This document shows, one piece after another, positions 49,568 through 58,798 of a stretch of DNA of 64,000 nt. The position numbers and the translations under genes are program-made. The notes beneath the pieces are model-generated. The model worked only from the letters and a program-made list of their open reading frames with translations. It was not told the DNA's origin and ran no database searches. Position 1 is the stretch's first letter. Each line of letters opens with the position of its first letter. Origin of the DNA: Atopobium sp. Lineage in GTDB: Bacteria > Actinomycetota > Coriobacteriia > Coriobacteriales > Atopobiaceae. The stretch lies in assembly GCA_015258715.1 (NCBI GenBank), contig JABZHR010000005.1:1-64000 (forward strand). Reading direction: 5' to 3'.

Positions 49568-50397
49568 GCGCACCTCGTCTCCTCGTAAGCCTTGATGGAC
49601 TGGCCTTCCTCGGTGAGGTAGGCTGCCTGACGTGCGCGAAGGTCGTTCCAGTCAACCTTGGTTGCGTCAAAGTCAGGACCGTCAACACAAGCAAACTTGG
49701 TCTCGCCGCCAACTTCAACACGGCAGCAACCGCACATACCAGTGCCGTCGACCATGATTGGGTTCAGGGAAGCGATGATAGGTGTGTCGTACTTCTCGGC
49801 AGTAAGAGTGGAGAACTTCATCATAGGAACTGGGCCAACGCAGAATACGCGGTCGACCTGCTTGTCCTGCAGAAGACGCTCGAGAGGTGCAGTTACAACG
49901 CCCTTCTCGCCAAGAGAACCGTCATCTGTGGTGATGTGGATGTGATCGTCGTCCAGAATGGAACGGAACTGATCCTCAAGCAGCAGCAGCTCTTTGGTAC
50001 GAGCGCCCATGATTGCGTGGACCTCGCGGCCGGCTGCTACGAGCTGACGAGCAACAGGGAAGGCGATAGCCAGGCCAACACCGCCGCCGATAACTGCCCA
50101 TTTGCCCTCGCCCATCTCGGTAGGCTCACCCAGAGGACCAGTGACGTCCTGCAGGAAATCACCAACCTCGTAGGTAGAAAGCATCCTGGTGGTCTTGCCG
50201 ATTACCATGAAGATAAACTCGACCCAACCCTCCTCAGGATTCCAATCCGCAAAGGTAAATGGAACGCGCTCGCCACACTCATTTGCGCGGACCATCAGGA
50301 ACTGACCAGCATGTGCATGCTTGGCCATCTGTGGTGCCTCGATGCGGAACTTGAAGACCTTCTCGGAGAACTGAGTCTTTTCGAGGATCTTATACAT
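49555..50397 (-). CDS. nfnA: NADH-dependent ferredoxin:NADP oxidoreductase small subunit (NfnA)
   Basis: 280 residues of the dihydroorotate-dehydrogenase electron-transfer/ferredoxin-reductase type. The FAD region is GQFLMVRAN...RVPFTFADW, the NAD site is AVIGGGVGLAIAFPVARQL, and a C-terminal [2Fe-2S] cluster is bound by cysteines in GTGMCGCCRVEV and FACVDGPDFDA. With NfnB it would couple NADH and reduced ferredoxin to NADPH formation in an anaerobe. An annotation as sulfide dehydrogenase subunit would describe the same family. It is first in a two-gene operon. The final codons overlap nfnB. Confidence 0.86.
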   Translation of the reverse strand: MYKILEKTQFSEKVFKFRIEAPQMAKHAHAGQFLMVRANECGERVPFTFADWNPEEGWVEFIFMVIGKTTRMLSTYEVGDFLQDVTGPLGEPTEMGEGKWAVIGGGVGLAIAFPVARQLVAAGREVHAIMGARTKELLLLEDQFRSILDDDHIHITTDDGSLGEKGVVTAPLERLLQDKQVDRVFCVGPVPMMKFSTLTAEKYDTPIIASLNPIMVDGTGMCGCCRVEVGGETKFACVDGPDFDATKVDWNDLRARQAAYLTEEGQSIKAYEETRCACHR

Positions 50398-50717
50398 TCA
50401 GCGGTACTCCTCTCCTAACACAACAAAACTGCGAGTGAGTTGACGCGCCGCACTACATCCTGCCTTCTGGCGAGAAGACAGTAGCAGGTGACGCATGTAT
50501 CTCACGCATACGAGGTCTGGGTAACCCCGTATTCGCAAACAACATATCTATTGTACTATTTGCGCATGATTCAAGACATGAGTAATTCATGAATGAGCAT
50601 AAATATTTCGTAGAATGTTTTGCCTGCTAACTGCGGAGGGCGAGAAACCCGGTGGGCTTGTGATGTGACGGCACGGGGCGACGACACGGGGCGAAGTGCG
50701 GCGGAGTGCGGTGACCG
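50398..50717. other. Intergenic region upstream of nfnA and downstream of pth
   Basis: No ORF is supported. CGCAAA near 50534 and TTTGCG near 50558 form a 31-base interrupted dyad that on the minus strand encloses a TACAAT-like box, a possible regulated nfn promoter. GC-rich sequence with CGAGAAACCCG near 50641 borders the pth stop codon. Confidence 0.35.
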
Positions 50718-51299
50718 CTAACTGCGGAGGAACTGCTCCACCTGATCGGCCGCTGTCTGGGCGGTGACCAGAAAGTCTTCCAGGTTGTTTCCCTTGAGCT
50801 CGCGCAGAACATAGTCTGCCACCGGCATCTTTCCAGGAGGGCGACCGATGCCAAATTGCAGGCGCATAAAATCCCTGGTCTGGAGTTTGTCGGCGATGGA
50901 ACGCAGACCGTTATGCGAGTTGAGTCCGCCGCCTTCTTTGAAGTTGAGTTGGCCCTCTGCGAGGTCAACTTCGTCGTGAATAACCAGGATTTGCGCAGGT
51001 TGAAGGTGGTGTGCACGAGCGAGTTTGGAGAGGGGACCACCGCTGGTGTTCATGAAGTCCTGGGGTTTGGCCAGGAGTACACGGCGTTTCTCGCCAGATG
51101 CGGCGCCGGGAGCTGAGGCTTGAGCTGCGGGAAGGGTGATCTCCGCGACCTGGCAGCCCGCCTCGCTTTTCCAATACGAAACGCCGTGGCGCTCGGCAAG
51201 GGCATCGACGACGGCAAAACCAGCATTGTGCCTGGTGCGCGCGTATTTTTCGCCAGGATTTCCCAGGCCCGCTACAAGCACAATTTTGTTACCGTGCAT
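50718..51299 (-). CDS. pth: Peptidyl-tRNA hydrolase (bacterial Pth)
   Basis: 193 residues, start MHGNKIVLVAGLGNPGEKYA with AAGGAA upstream. It carries the classical Pth signature GLGNPGEKYARTRHNAGF with the catalytic His, plus LLAKPQDFMNTSGG and VIHDEVDLAEG. It recycles peptidyl-tRNA that has dropped off ribosomes. The domain is followed by a normal C-terminus. An extra alanine-rich loop, AAQASAPGAASGEKRR, occurs near residue 60. A second, non-homologous hydrolase (Pth2 type) is at 16541-16981. The gene is monocistronic, with a divergent GC-rich spacer to pcp. Confidence 0.95.
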   Translation of the reverse strand: MHGNKIVLVAGLGNPGEKYARTRHNAGFAVVDALAERHGVSYWKSEAGCQVAEITLPAAQASAPGAASGEKRRVLLAKPQDFMNTSGGPLSKLARAHHLQPAQILVIHDEVDLAEGQLNFKEGGGLNSHNGLRSIADKLQTRDFMRLQFGIGRPPGKMPVADYVLRELKGNNLEDFLVTAQTAADQVEQFLRS

Positions 51300-51426
51300 C
51301 GAATTTCCTTCCGTTTGAGATGTGTACGTTTATGATGGTAAGGGAAAACGACAGGTTCGACCAGCGTGAACTGAGCTCGCGGTTGGCAGTCTAGCGGCGG
51401 CGCGCGTGACGTGCAGCGATCGGCGC

Positions 51427-51454
51427 GCGGTGAGCAGCGTGCGGTGAGCAGCGT
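51427..51454 (+). repeat. Two 14-bp tandem units upstream of pcp
   Basis: GCGGTGAGCAGCGT occurs twice head to tail within a GC-rich pth/pcp spacer. It is probably slippage, with no other feature seen. Confidence 0.6.
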
Positions 51455-51492
51455 GCGGGGCATGCGGCGTTCAACTGAGGTGCGGAGGCAAA

Positions 51493-52182
51493 ATGAAGAA
51501 GATTCTGGTTACCGGATTTGAGCCTTTTGGTGGCGCGAAAATCAATCCAGCTTGGGAGGCCGTGAAGGCGTTGCCCGAGACTATTGTCGGTGCCCAAGTG
51601 ATAAAACTGCACGTACCTGTTGAGTTTGGCGCTGGCGCTCAGAAGGTTATCGACGCGCTTGAAGCGGAGCGTCCCGAGATTGTGCTTTGCGTGGGCCAAG
51701 CGGGTGGAAGAAGCAAGATTACGCCCGAGTTTGTGGGCATCAACTGGGCTCACGCGCGAATCCCCGACAACGCGGGCAAGCAGCCGCTCTCGCAGCGCAT
51801 CATCGACGGCGCTCCCGACGCGTATTTTGCGTCACTGCCGGTAAACGCCATGGTTGCCGCCATGAACCAGGCGGAGATCCCCGCGGCGGTCTCGTACACT
51901 GCGGGAACGTACGTCTGCAACGACGTCATGTATCAGGTCCTTCACGCGCTGGCCACGAGATTCCCGGAGACTCGCGGTACGTTTCTGCACGTACCGTTCG
52001 CAACAGAGCAGGTTGTCGAGAAAAACGCTGCAGCTGCCGAGAAGGCTGCTGCCGCCGAGAAGACCCGCCAGGTTCCAAGCATGTCGCTGGAGATGATGAC
52101 TCGCGGACTGCAGATTGCACTGGAAGCGGCGCTTGCGAACGATGTTGACCTTGCGGATTCCGAAAGCGGAACGACCTGCTAG
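51493..52182 (+). CDS. pcp: Pyrrolidone-carboxylate peptidase
   Basis: 229 residues from ATG 51493 with GGAGG upstream. A C15 cysteine peptidase that removes N-terminal pyroglutamate from peptides. The catalytic triad is visible: Glu in KITPEFVGIN, Cys in YTAGTYVCNDVMY and His in TFLHVPFATEQ. The N-terminal TGFEPFGGAKINPAW is the substrate-binding hallmark. The last 50 residues, with an Ala/Glu/Lys-rich KNAAAAEKAAAAEK helix, are longer than usual. There is no signal peptide. The gene converges on prs, with the composite repeat between. Confidence 0.94.
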   Translation: MKKILVTGFEPFGGAKINPAWEAVKALPETIVGAQVIKLHVPVEFGAGAQKVIDALEAERPEIVLCVGQAGGRSKITPEFVGINWAHARIPDNAGKQPLSQRIIDGAPDAYFASLPVNAMVAAMNQAEIPAAVSYTAGTYVCNDVMYQVLHALATRFPETRGTFLHVPFATEQVVEKNAAAAEKAAAAEKTRQVPSMSLEMMTRGLQIALEAALANDVDLADSESGTTC

Positions 52183-52248
52183 AACACGTGCTGCTGAGGG
52201 CGGTTTGCGAGCGCACGGGTTTCTCGCCAGGCGCGCTTCTCGCCATCG

Positions 52249-52650
52249 CGCGCCTGAAAAGTGCAAAGAATCTGTATTTGCAGCACCGATTCTTTGCAGA
52301 AATCAGGCAAATCCACCGATTCTTTTATGCTTTTAGGCAAAATTTACAGATTCTTTGATGAAATCAGGCGCGTGAAAGATAGACTGTCTGGCCCTGAATT
52401 TTTGAGCCTGAAAACCTCGCCATGTCTGAGTAAAACAGCTCAGACATGGCGAGAAAAACCGGCAAAACCACTCAGACTTGGCGTGTTTTCCGGCAAATCG
52501 TTCAGACATGGCGAGAAAATCAGGCGCGCAGCAGGCGTGCACTGATCGCGCGCCAGCTCACACCGCTACCTGGCGAGAAACCCGGCCTACTCCCAGCATT
52601 TCCGCACAAGAAACCCGGTATCCACACGAAATGGATACCGGGTTGAAATC
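52249..52650 (+). repeat. Composite intergenic repeat, family B, copy 2 (M1-M2-M3)
   Basis: M1 is at 52249-52372 and M2 at 52404-52529. M3 contains the hairpin AACCCGGTATCCA (52612-52624) with its exact complement at 52632-52644, which can terminate both pcp and prs. Borders read GCGCCTGAAAAG and AAATCAGGCGCG. It is the most complete copy. The 52651-52688 edge matches the 40-bp tandem unit seen at 47467. Confidence 0.82.
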
Positions 52651-52688
52651 ACTCGCAACCTGTGGCCGCGCGCAGCTGACCTGCGGCG

Positions 52689-53684
52689 TTACAGGTTAAA
52701 GTCGCCGCCGAAGATGTCGGAGACAGGGCGGTCGGTGTAGACAGCGTAAATTGCCTCGGCAATCTCGTTTGCAATGGTAATCGTTTTGATCTTAGAGCCT
52801 TCCTGGTTTGCAGCTGCGCAAGGAATTGCATCGGTAACCACGCACTCCTCGATAGGAGCGTTGTTGAGGCGCTCAATTGCAGGACCAGAGAAGACGCCGT
52901 GGGTAGCGCAGACGTAGATGTCGCCCGCACCCATTTCCTTCAGCTTAACAACAGAAGCGCAGAGGGTACCTGCGGTATCAATCATGTCGTCGTTAACAAT
53001 GCAGGTTTTGCCCTTGATGTCACCGATGATGCCCATAACAGCGCTCTCGTTGTGGCGAGGACGGCTCTTGTGAGCAATAGCAAGGCCGCAGTCCAAGTAG
53101 TCGGAAAGCTTCTTAGCAGCCTTTGCGCGACCCATATCAGGGGAGACAACAACGGTATTCTCCCAGTCAAATGGCTTGCTCTTAAAGTAATCGCCCAGAA
53201 GGTAGAGAGCGGTCAGGTGAGAAACAGGAATGTCAAAGAAGCCCTGGATCTGGCCCTGGTGCAGGTCAAGGGTGATAACGCGGTCAACGCCAGCGTTCTC
53301 AAGCAAGTTTGCCATCAGACGAGCGGTAATAGGCTCGCGAGCAGCAGCTTTGCGGTCCTGACGAGCATATGCGTAGTGAGGGATAACTACGGTAAAGCTG
53401 TTAGCAGATGCGCGCTTTGCAGCGTCAGCAACAATCAGCGTTTCCATAACCAGGTCGTTGACGTTAACGCCTGCCAAAGACTGAATGAAGAAGACCTCGT
53501 CGCCGCGGACAGACTCGTCAAAACGAGCGTAAATTTCTCCGTTAGCAAACTTCTCGAGGAGAAGACCTTGTAGCTCTAGGTGAAGAATGTCTGCAACTTT
53601 ACGAGCCAGTTCAGGGTTGCCTGTACCGGTGTAGAGCTTGATGTTTCTAGCAACTAATAGCGGATCACTCAGGTTCTCGAACAT
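52689..53684 (-). CDS. prs: Ribose-phosphate pyrophosphokinase
   Basis: 331 residues that make PRPP from ribose 5-phosphate and ATP, feeding nucleotide, His and Trp synthesis. Conserved parts are FANGEIYARFDESVRGDEVF, the ATP-binding IPHYAYARQDRKAAAREPIT, DLHQGQIQGFF, and the PRPP-binding CIVNDDMIDTAGTL. It starts directly after glmU (stop codon and ATG abut at 53684/53685), the common glmU-prs operon. The length is slightly above the usual 315. Its stop codon touches the edge of the composite repeat. Confidence 0.96.
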   Translation of the reverse strand: MFENLSDPLLVARNIKLYTGTGNPELARKVADILHLELQGLLLEKFANGEIYARFDESVRGDEVFFIQSLAGVNVNDLVMETLIVADAAKRASANSFTVVIPHYAYARQDRKAAAREPITARLMANLLENAGVDRVITLDLHQGQIQGFFDIPVSHLTALYLLGDYFKSKPFDWENTVVVSPDMGRAKAAKKLSDYLDCGLAIAHKSRPRHNESAVMGIIGDIKGKTCIVNDDMIDTAGTLCASVVKLKEMGAGDIYVCATHGVFSGPAIERLNNAPIEECVVTDAIPCAAANQEGSKIKTITIANEIAEAIYAVYTDRPVSDIFGGDFNL

Positions 53685-55073
53685 CTAGTCCTCTTTCTCA
53701 AGCTTGTGACGCCTCTGGGCGGCGTATCCCTCAACAATTTTCTGTTCAGAGCGCTCGAGTGCAAGCGCATCTGCTGGTACATCCTTTGTGATGCACGAAC
53801 TTGCCCCCACAAGTGCGCCATCACCAATTGAGACAGGTGCCACCATCATGGTATCGGATCCAACAAAGACGTTGTTGCCAATGTTGGTCTTGAACTTGTG
53901 GTAACCGTCGTAATTGCACGTAATTGAACCTGCGCCAATATTGACGCCGGAGCCCATGGTAGTGTCACCAATGTAGGAGAGGTGAGGAACCTTGGAACCC
54001 TCGCCAATAGTTGAATTTTTGATTTCAACGTGAGTGCCTGCTTTGGCATGAGGCATAAGGTGTGTGCCTGGGCGCAGGTAAGCGCGAGGACCGCAGGTAG
54101 CAAAGTCGTCTACCTGTGCGTTGATAGCTACAGTCTCATCGACAACAGCGTCGTTGCCAACAAGCGTATCGGTCAGACGAGTGTTAGGGCCTACCACGCA
54201 ATTCTCGCCAATTGAGGTCTTGCCGTAGAGCATAGTCTGCGGGAGAACCTCGGTGTCCATACCAAGCGTGACCTCGGGGCCAATCCAGACGGAGGTTGGG
54301 TCCAGCATGGTGACGCCCTGGCTCATCCAGTGCTCGTTGATGCGCTCCTGCATGATGCGGGTGGCAACGGCAAGCTCGGAGCGGGAATTGACGCCCAGCG
54401 CCTCTTTGTAGTCGTCCACGTGGACGGCAGCAACGGGCTCGCCCTGGCTGACGTAAAGGCCCACCATGTCGGTGAGGTAGTACTCGCCCTGAACGTTATC
54501 ATTGCCGAGAAGATCGATGTTTGCGGTCAGTCTTCCGCCACAGAAGCAGTACACGCCAACGTTGCATTCACGCTCTTGCTCGCGCTGCTCTGACGTAGCG
54601 TCTTTGTGCTCAACAATGGCAGTTACCTGGCCATTAGAAGAAATGACGCGACCATATCCGGTTGGATCTGGGGGCGTCATTGTGAGTACCGTGCATGCGT
54701 TATGGTGAGCTTTAGTTTCTGCGACAAGGTCGAGAATAGACTGTGCGCGCAACAGAGATGCGTCACCGTTGATAACAACAACGGGTCCCTTGAAGCCACC
54801 AAGAGCATCCTTTACAACCTTGACGGCGTGGCCGGTGCCAAGACGCTCGGTCTGGGCAACATACTCAAGGTTAGGGAAGCAAGAAAGTGCAGATTTAACC
54901 TCGTCAGCGTGGTTACCAACAACCACAATGACGCGGTCAGCGCCAGCAGTAATTGCAGCGTTGACACTCCACCAAACAAGTGGTTTATCTAGTAATTTGT
55001 GCACAATCTTAGGGTGGTGGGACTTCATGCGCGTTCCCTCGCCTGCAGCGAGGACAATCGCAGTAAGTGGCAT
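53685..55073 (-). CDS. glmU: Bifunctional UDP-GlcNAc pyrophosphorylase/GlcN-1-P acetyltransferase
   Basis: 462 residues from ATG 55073. The open frame continues through the tRNA-Gln gene to 55226, which is an artefact. The N-terminal uridyltransferase has LAAGEGTRMKSHHPKIVHKL and GTGHAVK. The C-terminal left-handed beta-helix has hexapeptide repeats and the acetyltransferase motif GAGSITCNYDGYHKFKTNIG with the catalytic His/Tyr region. It makes UDP-GlcNAc for peptidoglycan and related polymers. It is the first gene of the glmU-prs operon, immediately downstream of tRNA-Gln. Confidence 0.96.
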   Translation of the reverse strand: MPLTAIVLAAGEGTRMKSHHPKIVHKLLDKPLVWWSVNAAITAGADRVIVVVGNHADEVKSALSCFPNLEYVAQTERLGTGHAVKVVKDALGGFKGPVVVINGDASLLRAQSILDLVAETKAHHNACTVLTMTPPDPTGYGRVISSNGQVTAIVEHKDATSEQREQERECNVGVYCFCGGRLTANIDLLGNDNVQGEYYLTDMVGLYVSQGEPVAAVHVDDYKEALGVNSRSELAVATRIMQERINEHWMSQGVTMLDPTSVWIGPEVTLGMDTEVLPQTMLYGKTSIGENCVVGPNTRLTDTLVGNDAVVDETVAINAQVDDFATCGPRAYLRPGTHLMPHAKAGTHVEIKNSTIGEGSKVPHLSYIGDTTMGSGVNIGAGSITCNYDGYHKFKTNIGNNVFVGSDTMMVAPVSIGDGALVGASSCITKDVPADALALERSEQKIVEGYAAQRRHKLEKED

Positions 55074-55141
55074 ACGTAAGCCTCCAAAGTACTTCGTATT
55101 ACTCGATACGAGTGCGTCCCTACACAAAAGTTGCGTAAAAA

Positions 55142-55216
55142 TGGCTGGGGTAGTAGGATTCGAACCCACATTCCAGGCACCAAAAACCCGTGTCCTAACC
55201 GTTGGACGATACCCCA
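55142..55216 (-). tRNA. tRNA-Gln (anticodon UUG)
   Basis: 75 nt on the minus strand. The acceptor stem TGGGGTA pairs with TACCCCA, followed by an encoded GCCA end. The anticodon loop TTTTGGT gives TTG at positions 34-36, closed by CGGGT/GCCTG. The T-arm GTGGG-TTCGAAT-CCTAC is standard. It matches the bacterial tRNA-Gln pattern and lies just upstream of glmU on the same strand. Confidence 0.95.
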
Positions 55217-55260
55217 ATGTAATCACTACGTTGGTTTTGTCCGCAACTCTATTAAGTGTA

Positions 55261-56190
55261 TCAGCTTAGCGAGGCAAATGCTCCACAAATTGCATCAAGA
55301 ACAAGAACTGCTAAAGTCTGCGCATCTGCGGTAGTAAATGAACCGTCAACGTTTGTTCCTTCGGGCAGCACAATCTTGATAGGGGAGCCCGTTGCATCAG
55401 CAGACTCTATAGCAGTGCGAAGTCTTGCTGGCAGCGTCTCGTTTTCTTCCATAGAAACAGAGCCAATACCAACCTGTCCGCGGGCGGGCATGCTTGGGGC
55501 ATAGGCTGTGGTCAGAACCAAAATAGTAGCTGCATCGGTAGGGGAATCGGCGCGATCAATCATGGTCATGCCGCTTGCCTCGGTAGTTGCCTTAGAAAGG
55601 TTATAGACGCGAGCAGCTACGTTTCTAGAGATAGGATCTTCTCCCGTAATTGCAATGCAGGTGGTTTCAAGAACGTTTGCTGCACGAGCAAAGCCCATAG
55701 GACCCTGTGGGTGAGGGCCTTTTGCCTGCTTACCAGACCAAACGTGGCGCAGACGCTCAATAGCGTCGAGGGTATCCTGGAATGCCATACCGTCAGCAAG
55801 CTCGCCGACGCTTTCCTGGAAGAGCTTAACGGCGGCTTCGGTGTGAACACCGTAATGGCCATCAACTTTTCCGCACGAGAAACCCAAGATGTTGAGGCGC
55901 TCTTGCAGCTGACGCACGTCATTGCCGTGGAAGTTAGGAAGACGCAGGTAGAGGGTTCTGTCTCCAAGCTCATAGCCCTCATCGACCATGATTGCCCAGG
56001 TAGAGGCATCTACTTCTTCTCCAAGAGAAAGGTCATGGTCAAGCCTAAAGCGCGCAACGGCGCGAGCAGTTGACTTGCCAAAGGTGTGACTCTGGCGCTC
56101 ATCGTCTTCGATGGTGTAGCCAAGCTTTACGAGGCGTTCCTGAATGTCTTCAACGGCAGCACCGGTGCTACCAGGAGTAATAGGATCCAT
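55261..56190 (-). CDS. Peptidoglycan-binding domain protein (two PG_binding_1 units)
   Basis: 309 residues. Two tandem PG_binding_1 domains occupy residues 3-70 (GSTGAAVEDIQERLVKLGYTI) and 82-145 (GNDVRQLQERLNILGFSCGKVDGHYG). The last 150 residues form an unassigned alpha/beta domain (AATILVLTTAYAP, SPIKIVLPEGTNVDG). This domain may be a diverged amidase-type fold, although no zinc ligands were recognised. There is no signal peptide or membrane helix, which is odd for a wall-binding protein and suggests non-classical export or an internal role. The stop of this gene is near tRNA-Gln, and its start is 2 bases from the stop of the polyprenyl synthase gene, so they are an operon. Confidence 0.82.
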   Translation of the reverse strand: MDPITPGSTGAAVEDIQERLVKLGYTIEDDERQSHTFGKSTARAVARFRLDHDLSLGEEVDASTWAIMVDEGYELGDRTLYLRLPNFHGNDVRQLQERLNILGFSCGKVDGHYGVHTEAAVKLFQESVGELADGMAFQDTLDAIERLRHVWSGKQAKGPHPQGPMGFARAANVLETTCIAITGEDPISRNVAARVYNLSKATTEASGMTMIDRADSPTDAATILVLTTAYAPSMPARGQVGIGSVSMEENETLPARLRTAIESADATGSPIKIVLPEGTNVDGSFTTADAQTLAVLVLDAICGAFASLS

Positions 56191-56192
56191 AA

Positions 56193-57245
56193 TTACCTTT
56201 CTCGGTTCACAAAGAAGTCTGCCATAGACAAAAGTGTGTCGCGAGCGTCTTCAGTAAGTATCATGTTTTCAAGCACGTGCTTTGCCTCATCGACTAAGGC
56301 AAGAGCGTGCGCGCGGACAAATTTTATCGCATTAGCGCTTTCCATAAGCTCCACAGCGCGCTGAAGCTTCAAAGTATCGCCTGTATGCGCAGAAAGTATG
56401 GAGACAAGCTCTGCTTTTTCTGTCTCGGTGAGGTGCTCAAGCGCGTAGACCACCGCGAGCGTGCGCTTGCCTTCAGTGATGTCCGACCTAAAGTCTTTGC
56501 CTTGTACCTCGGCGTTTCCTACCAGGTTGAGAAGATCGTCTTGCAGCTGGAAGGCAAGGCCTACCTTGAGGCCAAAATCCTTGAGTGCATCAAGCGTCTT
56601 CTGGTCGGCACCGCCAATGAGCGCGCCCAGTACCAGGGGATATGCTGCAGAGTAGTAGGCGGTCTTGGAGAGCGCCATAAAAAGATACTGCTCAGAAGAA
56701 ACATCCCAGCGCTCGTTTTGAGCCCAGCCAAGGTCAAGCGCCTGACCCTCAAGGGTGTGCTCTTGCATGGCGAGAAGGGCGTCGATAACGCGAACTTTAA
56801 GCTGGTCAGAGAGGTGGTCGGCTACGGTAACGCGTCTGACAACATTGACCAGGGCAGAATCACCAACGTTGATGGCAAGTCCGGTACCAAGTGTCTTGTA
56901 GAGGCACTTCTCGCCACGGCGCAGCTCTGACTTGTCCGCGATGTCGTCATGGATAAGGGCTGCTGACTGGAAGTCCTCGATGGAGCAGGCCACAGGCAGA
57001 GCGGCTTCTGCTGAGCCGCCGACAGCTTCAGCGCCCAGGCAGCAGAGAACCGGACGCACGCGCTTGCCGCCGCCCGCGCTAAAGTGAGCGAGTGGCTGGT
57101 AGAGGTAGGTGTTCAGGTCCGCGCGGGTACGCTCCGAGGGCGCCGCCGCGGACGCCGCTGCCGCGAGCGTGGCCGCGGGGAGTCCGCGCATGATCTCTGC
57201 CTCGACGGCGGGGAGCTTTTGTGTGAGGTAGTCGGTAAAGTTCAC
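56193..57245 (-). CDS. Polyprenyl diphosphate synthase
   Basis: 350 residues from GTG 57245. An all-helical trans-isoprenyl synthase with the first Asp-rich motif LIHDDIADKSELRRG (short DDxxD type) and the second LQDDLLNLVGN. GGGKRVRPVLCCLGAEA is the typical N-terminal block. It condenses IPP onto allylic diphosphates. The presence of one such gene beside galE and a peptidoglycan-binding gene suggests a role in quinone or lipid-carrier supply. Chain length cannot be set from sequence by eye. It is part of the galE-polyprenyl synthase-PG-binding operon, with a 7-base gap to galE. Confidence 0.9.
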   Translation of the reverse strand: MNFTDYLTQKLPAVEAEIMRGLPAATLAAAASAAAPSERTRADLNTYLYQPLAHFSAGGGKRVRPVLCCLGAEAVGGSAEAALPVACSIEDFQSAALIHDDIADKSELRRGEKCLYKTLGTGLAINVGDSALVNVVRRVTVADHLSDQLKVRVIDALLAMQEHTLEGQALDLGWAQNERWDVSSEQYLFMALSKTAYYSAAYPLVLGALIGGADQKTLDALKDFGLKVGLAFQLQDDLLNLVGNAEVQGKDFRSDITEGKRTLAVVYALEHLTETEKAELVSILSAHTGDTLKLQRAVELMESANAIKFVRAHALALVDEAKHVLENMILTEDARDTLLSMADFFVNRER

Positions 57246-57252
57246 GGAAGTC

Positions 57253-58308
57253 CTAGCCGCGATAACCGTCTGGATTCATCGACTGCCACTTCCAGGAGTC
57301 GCGACACATGTCAGCGAGGTCGTACTGAGCCTTCCAACCAAGCATGTCGGCAGCTTTCTGGCAGTCAGCGTAGTTGGTTGCAACGTCACCTGCGCGACGA
57401 GGCTCAATAACGTAAGGAATCTCTTTGCCACAAGCCTTTGAGAATGCCTTGATAACGTCAAGTACCGAGCTACCAGTGCCGGTACCCAGGTTGAAGATTT
57501 CAACGCCCGCGCGATCAGCCATCCATTTAAGTGCAGCAACGTGGCCAGAACCAAGGTCGCAGACGTGGATGTAGTCGCGAACGCCCGTGCCATCAGGGGT
57601 GTTGTAGTCGTCGCCAAAGACGTGAACAGCCTCGCGCTTGCCCACGGCAACCTGAGCCACGTAAGGGACCAGGTTGTTTGGAATGCCTGCAGGATCTTCT
57701 CCGATAAGGCCGGACTGGTGAGCACCAATAGGATTGAAGTATCTAAGCAGGACAACGTTCCACTCTGGATCTGCGGTGTGAACATCGGTGAGGATCTGCT
57801 CAATCATCCACTTAGTCCAGCCATAAGGGTTGGTTGCGTTCTTCTTGGGGCTTTGCTCGGTTAGAGGAAGGCTATCTGGATCTCCATAAACGGTTGCAGA
57901 GCTCGAGAAAATAATTGACTTGCAGCCATGGTTTCTCATGACATCAAGAAGGGTGAGGGTGTTACCCAGGTTGTTTGTGTAGTACTCGATAGGCTTGGTA
58001 ACGGACTCACCGACGGCCTTGAAGCCAGCAAAGTGGATGACAAAGTTAATAGCGTGCTCGTCAAAGATGCGGTTCAGTGCATCTTTGTCGTTGACGTCTG
58101 CCTCGTAGAACGAAAGGCGCTTGGCGTTTTCTTCTCCCACAATGGTTTTGATGCGATCGATAACCTTTACCGAAGCATTGGAGAGGTCGTCAACAATGAC
58201 AGCCTCGTAGCCGGAATTGAGCAGCTCAACAACGGTATGGCTGCCAATAAAGCCCGCGCCGCCGGTAACAAGTACGCAGGAATTTTGTGGGATTAAAGCG
58301 TCAGTCAT
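57253..58308 (-). CDS. galE: UDP-glucose 4-epimerase
   Basis: 351 residues from ATG 58308 (AAAGGAT upstream). An extended short-chain dehydrogenase with the NAD motif VTGGAGFIGSHTVVELL, a catalytic Ser/Thr region FSSSATVYGDPDSL and the YxxxK pair in NPYGWTKWMIEQIL. It interconverts UDP-glucose and UDP-galactose for galactose use and surface glycans. RYFNPIGAHQSGLIGEDP and the C-terminal EPRRAGDVATNYADC complete the GalE pattern. It is the first gene of the operon. The upstream spacer of about 490 bp before purL's 3' end contains repeats. Confidence 0.95.
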   Translation of the reverse strand: MTDALIPQNSCVLVTGGAGFIGSHTVVELLNSGYEAVIVDDLSNASVKVIDRIKTIVGEENAKRLSFYEADVNDKDALNRIFDEHAINFVIHFAGFKAVGESVTKPIEYYTNNLGNTLTLLDVMRNHGCKSIIFSSSATVYGDPDSLPLTEQSPKKNATNPYGWTKWMIEQILTDVHTADPEWNVVLLRYFNPIGAHQSGLIGEDPAGIPNNLVPYVAQVAVGKREAVHVFGDDYNTPDGTGVRDYIHVCDLGSGHVAALKWMADRAGVEIFNLGTGTGSSVLDVIKAFSKACGKEIPYVIEPRRAGDVATNYADCQKAADMLGWKAQYDLADMCRDSWKWQSMNPDGYRG

Positions 58309-58309
58309 A

Positions 58310-58466
58310 TCAATCCTTTCGTGGACTTATATCGTCATAAGTATACGGCTTTTCCGCGAAACGTTGGGCGTTGCAAGCGCACGGGTTTCTCGTCAGGTGC
58401 GCCTGCGGGCGCACGGGTTTCTCGTCGCACAAGTCCTTCTGCTATTGCGAGCCTAACTTTCACTAT
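58310..58466. other. galE upstream spacer with two CACGGGTTTCTCG motifs
   Basis: GCGCACGGGTTTCTCGTC occurs at about 58377 and again at about 58411. The galE promoter must lie here or in the following repeat. No ORF is supported. Confidence 0.45.
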
Positions 58467-58745
58467 GCGCGCCTGAAAAGTGCAAAGAATCTGTATTTGA
58501 GGCACCGATTCTTTGACAAAATCAGGCAAATCCACAGATTCTTTTACGTATTTAGGCAGAAGTTACAGATTCTTTGAAGAAATCAGGCACGTTCTAACTG
58601 GGGTGCTGTCTCCAAATTTTGCGAGCCTGAAACCCCCACCATGTCTGAGTAAAACAGCTCAGACTTGGCGAGAAAAACCGGCAAATAGCTCAGACTAGGC
58701 GTGTTTTTCAGGCAAATCGTTCAGACTTGGCGAGAAAATCAGGCT
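58467..58745 (+). repeat. Composite intergenic repeat, family B, copy 3 (M1-M2)
   Basis: M1 (58467-58590) and M2 (58621-58745) have the same internal order as the 52249 copy, but no M3 hairpin follows. The last M2 unit ends in AAATCAGGCTCC. The element lies upstream of galE, unlike the copies at gene 3' ends. Confidence 0.8.
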
Positions 58746-58798
58746 CCATGAGAGCGTCCATAAAACCAACCTTGAAACCAGAGTTACGTCTAGAAAAG

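Noticed and set aside
55074..55226. N-terminal extension of GlmU
   Set aside because: The extra 51 codons read through tRNA-Gln; the normal GlmU N-terminus begins at 55073.
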